NCBI GenBank assembly: GCA_964372115.1 | Contig: CAYJPN010000038.1 | Span: 1-46,297 of the forward strand | Direction of reading: 5' to 3' | DNA: 46,297 nt | Origin: CG2-30-36-16 sp964372115 | Lineage (GTDB): Bacteria; Bacteroidota; Ignavibacteria; Ignavibacteriales; Ignavibacteriaceae | Shown here: positions 18,328 through 27,738 of the stretch, in pieces | Numbering within the stretch: the first letter of the stretch is position 1 | How the letters are laid out: the number at the start of each line of letters is the position of its first letter | Notes under the pieces: generated by a model | Told to the model about the DNA's origin: nothing | The model's database searches: none | What the model saw: the letters and a program-made list of their open reading frames with translations, nothing else | Translations under genes and position numbers: made by a program

Positions 18328-19341
18328 TTACATTTTAGGCAATCGTTCGAGGTACGAACTGTTACTTAAAATTGCGAATGTTTCGATGTTTCTTAGTTCA
18401 TCAAGAGTAAAACAATTCATATAACTCATCGAGCTCCTTAAACCATCGGAAATACCGTCAACAACATTTTTAACGGCTCCTTTATAGGCAACCATAGTCT
18501 CTTCACCCTCTATAAATTCGTTGCGCATTTTTACACCGAATGAAGCCGACCCTCTATACTTCTTCCATAGCTGTCCATTGTATTTTATAATATCGCCGGG
18601 TGTTTCGCGCGTACCCGAAAGCATTCTGCCTAACATTACAGCATCGGCACCAAGCGCCATTGCTTTAGAAACATCACCGGGGCTTTTAATTCCGCCATCT
18701 GCAATTATTTTTATATTCAATTTTTTTTCGTTTCTAGAAAATAAAACATTAAGTAATGATGAAACCTGACCGATCCCGATGCCGGTTTGGATACTTGTAG
18801 TACAAACGCTTCCGCTTCCTATTCCAACGCGTACTGCATCAGCCCCACTGTCTTCAAGTTGCTGTAACGAACCACCATGGGCGATATTACCGACTATTAC
18901 TTTTACGTCAAATTTCTTTTTTATTTCCTCGGTTTTTCTCAATACCTCATGATTATTTGCGTTTGCTGTATCAACGCAAATTAAATAATTTTTTGCGGCA
19001 ATTTTTTCGATGATTTCATCAGTACTGTTTAACGCAACAGAAACCGCGCGTATGCCGTGTTGACTGTCTTCATGCAAAATTGAATCGAGTGAAGAATCGA
19101 ATCGGTTTAGTATTCCCACACAACCGAGATTCGTCAATTCTTTCGCCATATCAATACCCGTTACTGTATCCATCGGGCTTGAAATAACTGGAAGTGATAG
19201 TTTTAAACCAAGAAATTCACATGCTGTTATTGCTTCGTTGCGCGATTTAATACGTGATATTTCTGTCGGTATTAAACTGATGTCGTCATATGTTAAAGAT
19301 TGTTGAAATGAATTAAGTTCTGTTTTAGTGTATACTTTCAT
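18328..19341 (-). CDS. IMP dehydrogenase/GMP reductase family protein without CBS domains
   Basis: A TIM-barrel nucleotide oxidoreductase of 337 residues. SPMDTVTG (55-62) and the phosphate/active-site loop GIGSGSVCTT with catalytic Cys180 are conserved, as are IIADGGIKSPGD and the flap-region YKGAVKNVVDGISDGLRSSMSY. There is no CBS pair between residues 90 and 150, as in GMP reductases and some short IMPDHs. The FxGHTESGGE signature of GMP reductase is absent (here LSGTRETPGD, closer to IMPDH), so the direction of the reaction cannot be settled. It stands 34 bp after the pepF start on the same strand and may be cotranscribed with it. Confidence 0.85.
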   Translation of the reverse strand: MKVYTKTELNSFQQSLTYDDISLIPTEISRIKSRNEAITACEFLGLKLSLPVISSPMDTVTGIDMAKELTNLGCVGILNRFDSSLDSILHEDSQHGIRAVSVALNSTDEIIEKIAAKNYLICVDTANANNHEVLRKTEEIKKKFDVKVIVGNIAHGGSLQQLEDSGADAVRVGIGSGSVCTTSIQTGIGIGQVSSLLNVLFSRNEKKLNIKIIADGGIKSPGDVSKAMALGADAVMLGRMLSGTRETPGDIIKYNGQLWKKYRGSASFGVKMRNEFIEGEETMVAYKGAVKNVVDGISDGLRSSMSYMNCFTLDELRNIETFAILSNSSYLERLPKM

Positions 19342-19375
19342 TAGTTTCCTTGAGTTGAAAAATTATTAACAGTTA

Positions 19376-21220
19376 TCATATTAGCGCTTCAACTTCATCG
19401 AGTAATAATTCCATTTTCTGTGCGGTTGCAAGCACTGGTTCCGGAGTGTTCATATCAACGCCTGCGGATTTTAAAATATTGAGTGAATAGTCGGATGCAC
19501 CTGCTTTTAAAAAGTTTAGATACCGATTAACCGCTGGTTTACCTTCACTTTTTACCTTCTTCACCAAAACCTCCGATGCAGCAAAGCCGGTTGCGTACTG
19601 GAAGACATAAAAATTGTAATAAAAATGCGGAATGCGTGCCCAGGTATATTCTTCCTGCTTGTTTACAACCATCTCCGGGCCCCAATATTTTTGAAAAATA
19701 TTTTTATACAATTCATTCAATTCATCTGATGTTAATGCTTCGCCCGCCTCGGTGCGTTTATAAACTAACATTTCAAATTCTCCAAACATAACCTGTCTGT
19801 AAAAAGTTGAGGTTATATTATTTAAATATTTTTCAAGAAGTGTAAGTTTTTCAGCCTTTGTTTTCGAGTGCTCAATTAAATAGTCGAGCAGCATAGATTC
19901 ATTAAAGGTTGATGCAACTTCAGCAAGAAATATAGAATAATTTGCATAAGGAAACGGTTGGGTTTTGCCGGTATAATAAGAGTGCATGTTGTGCCCCATC
20001 TCATGCGCAAGAGTAAAAACATCATTTAACAAATTCGACCAGTTTAGAAGTACGTACGGATGAACCCCAAAGGTTGTGCCGGATGAATACGCTCCGCTCC
20101 GCTTGGCTGGTGTTTCGTAAACATCAATCCATCTATTATCAAAAGCCTTGTTTAAATTACTTAGATAATTTTTACCGAGTGGTTTTAACGATTCGAGAAC
20201 TAAATTTTTTGCATCCTCATAATTATAATGTTTTTCTTTTTTCAAAGGAAATAAAGTTACATAAACATCATATGGATGAAGTTCTTTTATTTTGAGCATC
20301 CTTTTTTTTATGGATGCCCATCTGTGAAGCGCACTTAAATTATCGTTTACTGATTCCACAAGGTTATCATATACTGATTCGGGAATATTGTTTTTATCAA
20401 GAGAGGCATTCCTCGCCGATTTGTATTTTCTAACTCTGGCTGAAAAAATATTCGCTTTTAGGTTTGCGTTGAACAATGATGTTAATGTATTTATATAATC
20501 GACAAATGGTTTGTAGTATGCTTTATATACATTCTCTCTCAGAATCCTATCGTTGCTGTACATTGCAGCATAAAAACGCGCATGCGAAACTTCGTATTGT
20601 TTTTTTTGTGAGTCGGATGTCGGCAAAAATTGCATGTCTGCATTAGTAAACATTGAATATGCGCTGTATGGGGCAGAAGTAATTTCACCTGCCATAGCTA
20701 ATATTTCTTCTTTGTCTTTGGAAAGAGTGTGTGCTTTTTCCCTCAACAAATTTTCAAAAAAATGGCGATAGTTTTTTAAATATTCATTTGACTCCAGAAT
20801 ATCAAAAATCTTTTTATCGGGTATCTCTAATAACTCGGGTCTTAAAAAAGAACTGGCAGCAGAAGCGGCAGAAGATAAACTTGTAATTTTGTCGTCCATT
20901 GATTGATATTTTGTAACCCGCATATCACTGTCTTTGGATAACATAGCATAAAGATAGAGCCTTTCAATCTTCATCGCGATATTATCATCAAACTTTAAAC
21001 ACTCAACCAAAGTGTCGGCGCTGCCAGATAATTTGCCTTCAAATGACCTGTACATTGGAAGGTGCTGCTGAACCCAATTATACTCAATATCCCACGCATC
21101 ATCACCGGGATATATATCTTTAAGGTTCCATTTATACTTATCTGCTATTGCATCCCGTGATTTTAAAGATTGGGAACTTGAGTAATTATACAGTTTTATT
21201 TTTTTTCCGTTAAAAAGCAT
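19376..21220 (-). CDS. pepF: oligoendopeptidase F (M3 zinc metallopeptidase)
   Basis: Cytoplasmic peptidase that cuts short peptides. The M3 active site is HEMGH (406-410) with the third zinc ligand E434 in FLAEVASTFNE. The rest is the all-helical M3 fold, including the PepF N-terminal domain. The 614-residue length is normal. There is no signal peptide after the short N-extension (SSSQSLKSRDAIADKYKWNLKDIYPGDDAW is the typical family opening). GGGGC precedes the start. The next gene downstream on the same strand is the IMPDH-like gene. Confidence 0.94.
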   Translation of the reverse strand: MLFNGKKIKLYNYSSSQSLKSRDAIADKYKWNLKDIYPGDDAWDIEYNWVQQHLPMYRSFEGKLSGSADTLVECLKFDDNIAMKIERLYLYAMLSKDSDMRVTKYQSMDDKITSLSSAASAASSFLRPELLEIPDKKIFDILESNEYLKNYRHFFENLLREKAHTLSKDKEEILAMAGEITSAPYSAYSMFTNADMQFLPTSDSQKKQYEVSHARFYAAMYSNDRILRENVYKAYYKPFVDYINTLTSLFNANLKANIFSARVRKYKSARNASLDKNNIPESVYDNLVESVNDNLSALHRWASIKKRMLKIKELHPYDVYVTLFPLKKEKHYNYEDAKNLVLESLKPLGKNYLSNLNKAFDNRWIDVYETPAKRSGAYSSGTTFGVHPYVLLNWSNLLNDVFTLAHEMGHNMHSYYTGKTQPFPYANYSIFLAEVASTFNESMLLDYLIEHSKTKAEKLTLLEKYLNNITSTFYRQVMFGEFEMLVYKRTEAGEALTSDELNELYKNIFQKYWGPEMVVNKQEEYTWARIPHFYYNFYVFQYATGFAASEVLVKKVKSEGKPAVNRYLNFLKAGASDYSLNILKSAGVDMNTPEPVLATAQKMELLLDEVEALI

Positions 21221-21293
21221 TCTGCCCCAAAAACTTTGTTAAATTTTTTAGAATCATTAGTGTAATTTTTTTTGCTCTCTTGTCAACTGATTT

Positions 21294-22400
21294 TTATTTC
21301 AACAGAATCATTTTTTTTGCTATGGAAATATTATCGGTTTTTAAGAGATAGAAATAGATGCCGCTTGATAATTTTTGCTTTGCGGCGTCAAATTTATAAC
21401 TGTACTGACCTTCGCTTTTTTTCTCGTCAATTAATTTGGCTACAACATTACCTACTAAATCGTAAATTTTCAATGAAACTGTAGAACTTTTATTGATAGA
21501 AAAATTAATTGTAGTAGACGGATTAAATGGATTCGGGTAATTTTGACTCAGTGAATAACCCTGTTCAAAATAATCTTCTTTTCCAACCGAAGTTATTCCT
21601 GAAACAATTTCAGTCTTTAATCCTGGAATAGTATAAGTACCGAGTTGCAGGTAGCTCAAATCGAAAACCGTAGACGGAATAATGTGTTTTAATTCCCAAT
21701 TCCCCGGCGCTATATAAACAGTATCGGGTAAACTTAAAAGCGGAATGGGAATTACAGGCAACGGCGATGGCGGAGTAAAAAGATAACTGACGCCTACGGT
21801 AATAATAAATTTTTTACAGATAAAAGTACCGATATCGGAAAGGAGTTCACCATCATTAATTCGCTTACCTTTTACTTCGAACCTCAATGGAAGCGAAAGT
21901 GAATCATATGTAATGGTCGTATCAAACTTAAATATTTCGTATGAAGAATTTAATGTGTTTGTAAATTTGTAAAGAGTGTACCAACCTTCGAATGAACTTA
22001 AGAGAGATAAAAAGCTCGTGCCGCCTGGCAAGAGCGAATCAATCAAAAGGGAATCAATTATACCCGAGAACGAACCAAAGTTCATCATATTAAAATAAAT
22101 TTTTGCATCATTGCCGGATAAATTTAGATAAGATGAGTCGGTATATGGTAAGAAAGGAAGAAGACTTGGAGTCCCCGATTTTGAGAGAATAATTTTTGCA
22201 TCAACCCCCTGGTAAATTCCAGCGGTTGCAAACGTATCAACTCTAAAATAGCTGAGCGAATCGACCTCATTATTTACTGAATCTAAAGGCGTAACTTTAA
22301 ACTGCCATGTGTGACCGGCTTGCGCGGGGAAATAATCCTGCGCTTGCGGAAATATTTTGCTGCAGAAGAGAATAAAAATAATTAGAAACAAATTTTTCAT
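21294..22400 (-). CDS. secreted protein of unknown function with T9SS tail
   Basis: The start MKNLFLIIFILFCSKIFPQA gives a signal peptide and has GAGAG ahead of it; upstream starts would not. The mature part opens YFPAQAGHTWQFKV, a pattern shared with the T9SS protein ending at 35963 (LQVGNVWQYYY), so the two share an N-terminal module. The middle is beta-rich and unrecognised. The end is a T9SS sorting domain (NYPNPFNPSTTINFSIN to the C-terminus). It should be exported to or past the outer surface. It is about 70 bp from the pepF start but on the same strand upstream of it, so cotranscription is possible. Confidence 0.75.
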   Translation of the reverse strand: MKNLFLIIFILFCSKIFPQAQDYFPAQAGHTWQFKVTPLDSVNNEVDSLSYFRVDTFATAGIYQGVDAKIILSKSGTPSLLPFLPYTDSSYLNLSGNDAKIYFNMMNFGSFSGIIDSLLIDSLLPGGTSFLSLLSSFEGWYTLYKFTNTLNSSYEIFKFDTTITYDSLSLPLRFEVKGKRINDGELLSDIGTFICKKFIITVGVSYLFTPPSPLPVIPIPLLSLPDTVYIAPGNWELKHIIPSTVFDLSYLQLGTYTIPGLKTEIVSGITSVGKEDYFEQGYSLSQNYPNPFNPSTTINFSINKSSTVSLKIYDLVGNVVAKLIDEKKSEGQYSYKFDAAKQKLSSGIYFYLLKTDNISIAKKMILLK

Positions 22401-22469
22401 AATATCTCTCATATGTGTATCCCAAAAATAAGTGTAAACATACCTAATATAATGCTTCAAAAATTCAAA

Positions 22470-23552
22470 TCACATCCAATTTTTTCTTTTAAACCATGCG
22501 AATAACAAACCGGCTATTGCCCCCATTAATAAAAGAACAAACGGATACCCATATTCCCAATTCAATTCGGGCATATTTAACCAGCCGGCTTTTGTGTTAA
22601 AATTCATTCCGTATATTCCTACTATAAAAGTAAGAGGAATAAAGATTGTTGAAATAATAGTTAGAAGTTTCATCACTTCATTCATTTTGTTGCTGGCAGT
22701 TGAAAGATATACATCCATTAAACCGTTTGTAATTTCCCTGTAATTTTCAATTGAGTCTAATATTTGTTTTACGTGATCGTTTATATCGCGAAGAAACGGG
22801 AATGTGCTTTTTTTGAATACCGAAAAATGTTCCCGCTCAATCATAAATAATATATCCCTAATTGGAACTGTTGCGCGTTTAAATTTAATTAGTTCCTTTC
22901 GAAGGTGATGAATTGTCTGGAGTGAAGCCTGGTTTGGTTTTTCAATAATTTCATCTTCCATGTCCTCAATCTTTTCATCAAAAAAATCGATAATTGAAAA
23001 ATAGGTATCAACCATCGAATCTAGAAGTCGGTATATTAAATAATCACTTCCCTGTTTTCTTAATCTTCCCTTATTTTCGCGCAAGCGTTCACGAATCGAA
23101 TTAAAGTCATCCCCCTCTATCTCCTGAAATGTAAGCAAAATATTTGCTTTTAGAATAAAACATATCTGTTCATGTTCTATCTCAACTCCCTCTGTTGCCA
23201 TAAATAATCTTTTGGTAACCAAGAAAAGATAACTTTCAAAATCTTCAATTTTGGGTAATGATGATACATTTAAAATATCTTCCAATACAAGGGGGTGAAT
23301 ATTAAATATCTCCCCAATTCTGCCTAATTTAACTACATCGTGCAGACCACAAATATCTATCCAAATGATGTGACCATTATTCTGGTAACTTTTAAGTTCT
23401 TCAACATCCTCAACTTTTGTTTCTTTATACTCAACATCATTATATTCATATACGGTTATAGTTACCTCATCAACTTTTTGCTTTCCTGTAAATATTAACG
23501 AACCGGGAGAAGCGCCTGTTTTTTTTCGAACCTTTAAATTTAATGTGTTCAT
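22470..23552 (-). CDS. corA: CorA-type magnesium/cobalt channel
   Basis: Pentameric inner-membrane Mg2+ channel. A large cytoplasmic N-terminal domain ends in a long helix. Two C-terminal transmembrane helices follow, the first finishing with the selectivity motif GMN (315-317) in IYGMNF. The 360-residue length and the basic C-terminus (WFKRKNWM) fit. The start has a weak TTAGG site. The 240 bp upstream, before the CDF gene end, have no convincing gene. Confidence 0.95.
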   Translation of the reverse strand: MNTLNLKVRKKTGASPGSLIFTGKQKVDEVTITVYEYNDVEYKETKVEDVEELKSYQNNGHIIWIDICGLHDVVKLGRIGEIFNIHPLVLEDILNVSSLPKIEDFESYLFLVTKRLFMATEGVEIEHEQICFILKANILLTFQEIEGDDFNSIRERLRENKGRLRKQGSDYLIYRLLDSMVDTYFSIIDFFDEKIEDMEDEIIEKPNQASLQTIHHLRKELIKFKRATVPIRDILFMIEREHFSVFKKSTFPFLRDINDHVKQILDSIENYREITNGLMDVYLSTASNKMNEVMKLLTIISTIFIPLTFIVGIYGMNFNTKAGWLNMPELNWEYGYPFVLLLMGAIAGLLFAWFKRKNWM

Positions 23553-23792
23553 CAGAAAAACCTAATTAATAAATTTGGCTGAATATAGCTAAACAGATTT
23601 AGAAAAAGAAGAATGACAGTGGCAATTGGATATTTAGCTTTAACTTTTTTAGATATAAAATGAATAACCGCGGCAAATTGGCTTATTAATGTTTTTCTTT
23701 TGACGTTTAAAATAATGCTGCTCATATTTGTATGAATAAAACAAATTTTCATCAATAAAAACAATAATTTTTTATGAAATGTACGAATCACT

Positions 23793-24701
23793 CTAAACAC
23801 TTCTTTGGCTGCAGTTTGCAGTAGAAGAATTTTGTTCAACCTGAACGGTGGTGTGTCCGATTCCAAATTTTGAATGCAACTCACCACAAATCTTTTTTAG
23901 CATCTTGTCGTCAAAACTGGAATCCGGAATAACGAGGTGTACGGTTAACGCTGTTTCAGTTGTACTCATTGCCCAAATATGAAGATCGTGAACTTCTTTT
24001 ACACCCGGAAAAAAACCTAAATAATTTTGAACTTCTTCAACATTAATACTCTCGGGAACCGCATCAACAGAAAGCATAAAAGAATCACGAAGCAGTCCCC
24101 ATGTACCTGCAGTAATAATAGCAACAATAATTATACTCATTAAAGGATCGAGCCACAGCCACCCGGTAATAGATATTAATAAGCCCGCAATTACCACACC
24201 GAGTGAAACTCCTGCATCAGCAGCCATATGAAGATATGCACCTTTTATATTCATATCTTTTTCTTTTCCCCTTATAAACAAAATTGCTGTGAGAGTATTT
24301 ATTATTACTCCTATACCCGCAATAATCATCATGGTTGTACCTTCAACCGGTTCGGGGTTGAAAAATTTTCTTACCGCCTCAAAACTTATGGCGCCGACCG
24401 CAATCATTAGAAGTACACTATTAAATAATGCAGCCAGAACTGTGGATTTGCGCATACCATAAGTTGTTTTTATAGTGGGTAGTTTTGTTGCTAACCGTGC
24501 GGCGCCCCAGGCAAGCATTAATCCGAGCACATCGCTAAAATTATGCCCGGCATCAGCCAACAGTGCCGTTGAATTTATTAATAACCCGTATACGAGTTCT
24601 ACGATTATATATGTAATGTTTAGAAGTATTCCAAAACCAAATGCTTTATTAAAATCCACTTTAATCTGATTATTAGAATGACTATGATTATTAGAATTCA
24701 C
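23793..24701 (-). CDS. cation diffusion facilitator (zinc/cadmium/cobalt efflux), CzcD-like
   Basis: Exports divalent metals by proton antiport at the inner membrane. Six helices carry the transport-site ligands D50 plus H53-D57 (LLADAGHNFSD) in helix II and H158-D162 (LHMAADAG) in helix V, the H-D arrangement of the zinc-type group. An N-terminal His-containing tail (HSHS) and a cytoplasmic C-terminal domain (VKEVHDLHIWAMS, 240s) are present. The length of 302 is typical. It diverges from the first outer-membrane barrel gene over 138 bp. Confidence 0.93.
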   Translation of the reverse strand: MNSNNHSHSNNQIKVDFNKAFGFGILLNITYIIVELVYGLLINSTALLADAGHNFSDVLGLMLAWGAARLATKLPTIKTTYGMRKSTVLAALFNSVLLMIAVGAISFEAVRKFFNPEPVEGTTMMIIAGIGVIINTLTAILFIRGKEKDMNIKGAYLHMAADAGVSLGVVIAGLLISITGWLWLDPLMSIIIVAIITAGTWGLLRDSFMLSVDAVPESINVEEVQNYLGFFPGVKEVHDLHIWAMSTTETALTVHLVIPDSSFDDKMLKKICGELHSKFGIGHTTVQVEQNSSTANCSQRSV

Positions 24702-24839
24702 TTCTATTTCTTTAACTATTTACAAAAATAAAGTTACAATTGGACTGATTTCAGGTTTTGAAAAAAATCAATGCCAATTTAAACCTTTTAAAGATTCAAA
24801 TTGACTAATTTGCAACAAAAATTTAGATGTTTTTCTTCT

Positions 24840-27629
24840 ATGAAAATAATATTTACTCTCTTTTTAATATCCCTTTTTCATATCGCAATTTCCGCACAAG
24901 CATTCCACATCACCGGTCAAACAGCAGATTCTTCATCACGGGAATTTTTAACCGGTGCAAATATAGTTGTTACCAATTTAACTGATTCCTCAATAAAAGG
25001 AGGAGCGAGCGGTAAAAAAGGAAAATTTGAAATAGAGAGTTTAAAACGGGGACGATATTCTTTGAAAATTTCTTACATGGGTTATAAAATTTTCAGACAA
25101 ATTTTTGAAATAAAAGGTTCGGTAGATTTTGGCATCATTTACCTTTCCGCTTCATCCGTTGAAACCCAGGAGGTGGAGGTATTGGGGAAAATTCCCCCTG
25201 TCACCCAAAATGCCGATACAACAATTTATAACTCGGATGCGTTTAAAGTAAATAAAGACGCCAATGCTGAAGATCTTGTAAAAAAGATGCCCGGTGTTGT
25301 CGTTCAAGATGGTAAAGTACAGGTGCAGGGTGAAGAAGTAAAAAAAGTATTAGTGGATGGCAGGCAATTTTTTGGTGATGATCCAAACGCGGTTTTAAAA
25401 AATCTTCCCGCCGAAGTCATTGATAAAATTCAAGTATTCGATGAACAAAGCGAGCAAAGCCGATTTACAGGATTTGATGATGGAAACACTACAAAAACTT
25501 TAAATATAATAACACGTATGCGTTTCCGTGATGGAACTTTTGGAAAATTAAGAGGCGGTTATGGTGATGAAAATAAATATTATATCGGTGGTAATATAAA
25601 TTATTTTAATGAAGATACGCGACTAAGTTTGCTCGGGCAGTTGAACAACATCAACGAACAAAATTTTTCAAGCGAAGATTTGCTCGGCGTTATGTCTGGC
25701 GGCGGCGGTGGAAGGCGAGAGAACTTTAGAAGGCCGGGAGGCGGAGGACGTGGTTCTGGCGGTGGTGGAGGCGGTTCAAATTTTGGCGGTGAATCTTCCG
25801 ATTTTTTAGTTGATTCGAAGGATGGATTAACAACCACAAAATCGTTCGGCTTAAATTACTCCGACAAATTCGGTGAATCGATAGAATTGACAAGCAGCTA
25901 TTTTTTTAACAGCACCGATAATAATTCGGTATCATTTTTAAATCGCGAATATTTATTCAATAACGCTGCGGGGCAAAAATACGTTGAGGATAGCAGATCG
26001 ATCTCAAATAACCTCAATCATCGTTTTAACATGAGATTGGATTACGAAATTGATTCACTAAACTCAATATTATTTCGTCCAAAAGTAACATATCAATCAA
26101 ATGACGGGGAAAGCAGTTTAGCCGGGTATACTTCCGGTGTTCAATTAATAAATTCAGTCGATAATAATTTTAATTCAACTCTCGCGGCTGTTAATGCCTC
26201 AGCCGAACTTCTCTATCGGCATCGATTTGAAGAAAGAGGCAGAACGTTGTCGCTTAATATTAGTTCCAATTACAAAAATAATACGGGCGATAATAAGTTA
26301 TTTTCCGAAAGTATTTATTACGACAACTCAGTCACTTCCGACACAATGGATCAAACAGCAAATCTTGATTCGGATGGCAAAGGTGGACGCATAAACCTTG
26401 TTTACACCGAACCGGTTAGTGAAAATGGTATTTTGCTTTTTAATTCAGGATATTCTCTGAGTCATGAAGAGAGCGATAAAAAAACATTCGATCGATCAAT
26501 GTATCAGTATAATTTAGATACCTCACTCAGCAACGTTTATAAAAAAGAATACTCAACACAAAGTTATGGCGCCGGTTACAGATATCGTTACGAAGAATTT
26601 TCGTTAATGCTAAATTTAAGTTATAATATCTCAAAATTAATAAACAATCAGGACTTCCCCTTCATATCGGAACTTAGCAAAACATTTTATTCGGTTCTGC
26701 CATCATTAATGCTGCGTTTCCGTTTTTCAAGAGAATCTGATTTAAGACTTTTTTATCGAACCAATAACAATGATCCATCGGTTAACCAACTGCAGAATGT
26801 GCTTGATAATTCAAACCCATTGCTTTTGTCAATCGGCAATCCTCTATTAAAACAGGATTACAGACATTCGCTAAACCTCAGGTTTTCGCGGGTAAACCCG
26901 GGTAGTATGAGCGCAATGTTTTTTTTAATAAGCGGAACCTTTACAAACAATTATATTGCTAATAAAACAATTGCTGCAGTAAGAGATACCACAGTGCTTG
27001 GCAATATTTTTCTCAACCGCGGGACACAGTTAAAAATACCTGTAAACATGGATGGTTATTTTAATCTCCGTTCATTCATCTCATATGGCTTGCCGGTTGA
27101 GTTTATAAAGTCAAATGTTAATTTGAATCTGAACGCCAATTATAGTAACACCCCTACTATTATTAACGAAGCAAAAAGTTTTTCGAAATCTTCTTCTCTC
27201 GGATTTGGAGTTGTTATAAGCAGCAACATCAGCGAAAATGTGGACTTTACTATCTCCTCTCAGAGCAGTTTTACAAATGTTAAAAGCAGTTCAGCAACGT
27301 CTTCCAAAAGTTCTTATTATAGCCAAAACTCCGGTGGAAAGTTTGTAATCACCTTACCTTTTACTTTTGTGATGCGCACCGATTTTAACCACAGATACAA
27401 TGGTGGACTCTCCGGGGATTATAACCCTAATTCATACCAGTGGAATTTTAGTCTTGGCAAAAAACTTTTTAATGAAACTTCCGAACTTAGATTTACCGCA
27501 GTGGATATATTAAACAAAACCACAAGCATTAAAAGAACAACAACAGATACGTACACCGAGGATGTTACTTCAAATGTACTCGGCAGATATTATATGTTGT
27601 CGTTCATTTACAATCTAAGAGCATTTTGA
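24840..27629 (+). CDS. outer-membrane beta-barrel protein with carboxypeptidase-regulatory-like domain
   Basis: The chosen ATG starts a signal peptide (MKIIFTLFLISLFHIAISA); an upstream TTG is unlikely. There is no Shine-Dalgarno, as is common in this phylum. After the signal comes a CarboxypepD_reg-like domain (FHITGQTADSSSREFLTGANI), then a plug-like region (DLVKKMPGVVVQDGKVQVQG, VLVDGRQFFGDDP) and a long beta-barrel of the Outer_membrane_beta-barrel (PF14905-like) type. A Gly/Arg-rich loop lies near residues 286-317. The following gene is a paralogue. TonB dependence and substrate cannot be told; no clear TonB box was seen. Confidence 0.85.
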   Translation: MKIIFTLFLISLFHIAISAQAFHITGQTADSSSREFLTGANIVVTNLTDSSIKGGASGKKGKFEIESLKRGRYSLKISYMGYKIFRQIFEIKGSVDFGIIYLSASSVETQEVEVLGKIPPVTQNADTTIYNSDAFKVNKDANAEDLVKKMPGVVVQDGKVQVQGEEVKKVLVDGRQFFGDDPNAVLKNLPAEVIDKIQVFDEQSEQSRFTGFDDGNTTKTLNIITRMRFRDGTFGKLRGGYGDENKYYIGGNINYFNEDTRLSLLGQLNNINEQNFSSEDLLGVMSGGGGGRRENFRRPGGGGRGSGGGGGGSNFGGESSDFLVDSKDGLTTTKSFGLNYSDKFGESIELTSSYFFNSTDNNSVSFLNREYLFNNAAGQKYVEDSRSISNNLNHRFNMRLDYEIDSLNSILFRPKVTYQSNDGESSLAGYTSGVQLINSVDNNFNSTLAAVNASAELLYRHRFEERGRTLSLNISSNYKNNTGDNKLFSESIYYDNSVTSDTMDQTANLDSDGKGGRINLVYTEPVSENGILLFNSGYSLSHEESDKKTFDRSMYQYNLDTSLSNVYKKEYSTQSYGAGYRYRYEEFSLMLNLSYNISKLINNQDFPFISELSKTFYSVLPSLMLRFRFSRESDLRLFYRTNNNDPSVNQLQNVLDNSNPLLLSIGNPLLKQDYRHSLNLRFSRVNPGSMSAMFFLISGTFTNNYIANKTIAAVRDTTVLGNIFLNRGTQLKIPVNMDGYFNLRSFISYGLPVEFIKSNVNLNLNANYSNTPTIINEAKSFSKSSSLGFGVVISSNISENVDFTISSQSSFTNVKSSSATSSKSSYYSQNSGGKFVITLPFTFVMRTDFNHRYNGGLSGDYNPNSYQWNFSLGKKLFNETSELRFTAVDILNKTTSIKRTTTDTYTEDVTSNVLGRYYMLSFIYNLRAF

Positions 27630-27738
27630 CGCTAAGAATACTTTTTTAAGCAATTCTCTTATAAAGTGTTGGGGTGGTTATTTCTTTTATGTCATAATTT
27701 CAGTAAAATTATAATGAACATTTTATTGAAAAGGGAAG

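Noticed and set aside
23552..23887. Minus-strand frame of 111 codons between the CDF gene and corA
   Set aside because: Overlaps the CDF 3' end in another frame, no recognisable domain and no good start signal.
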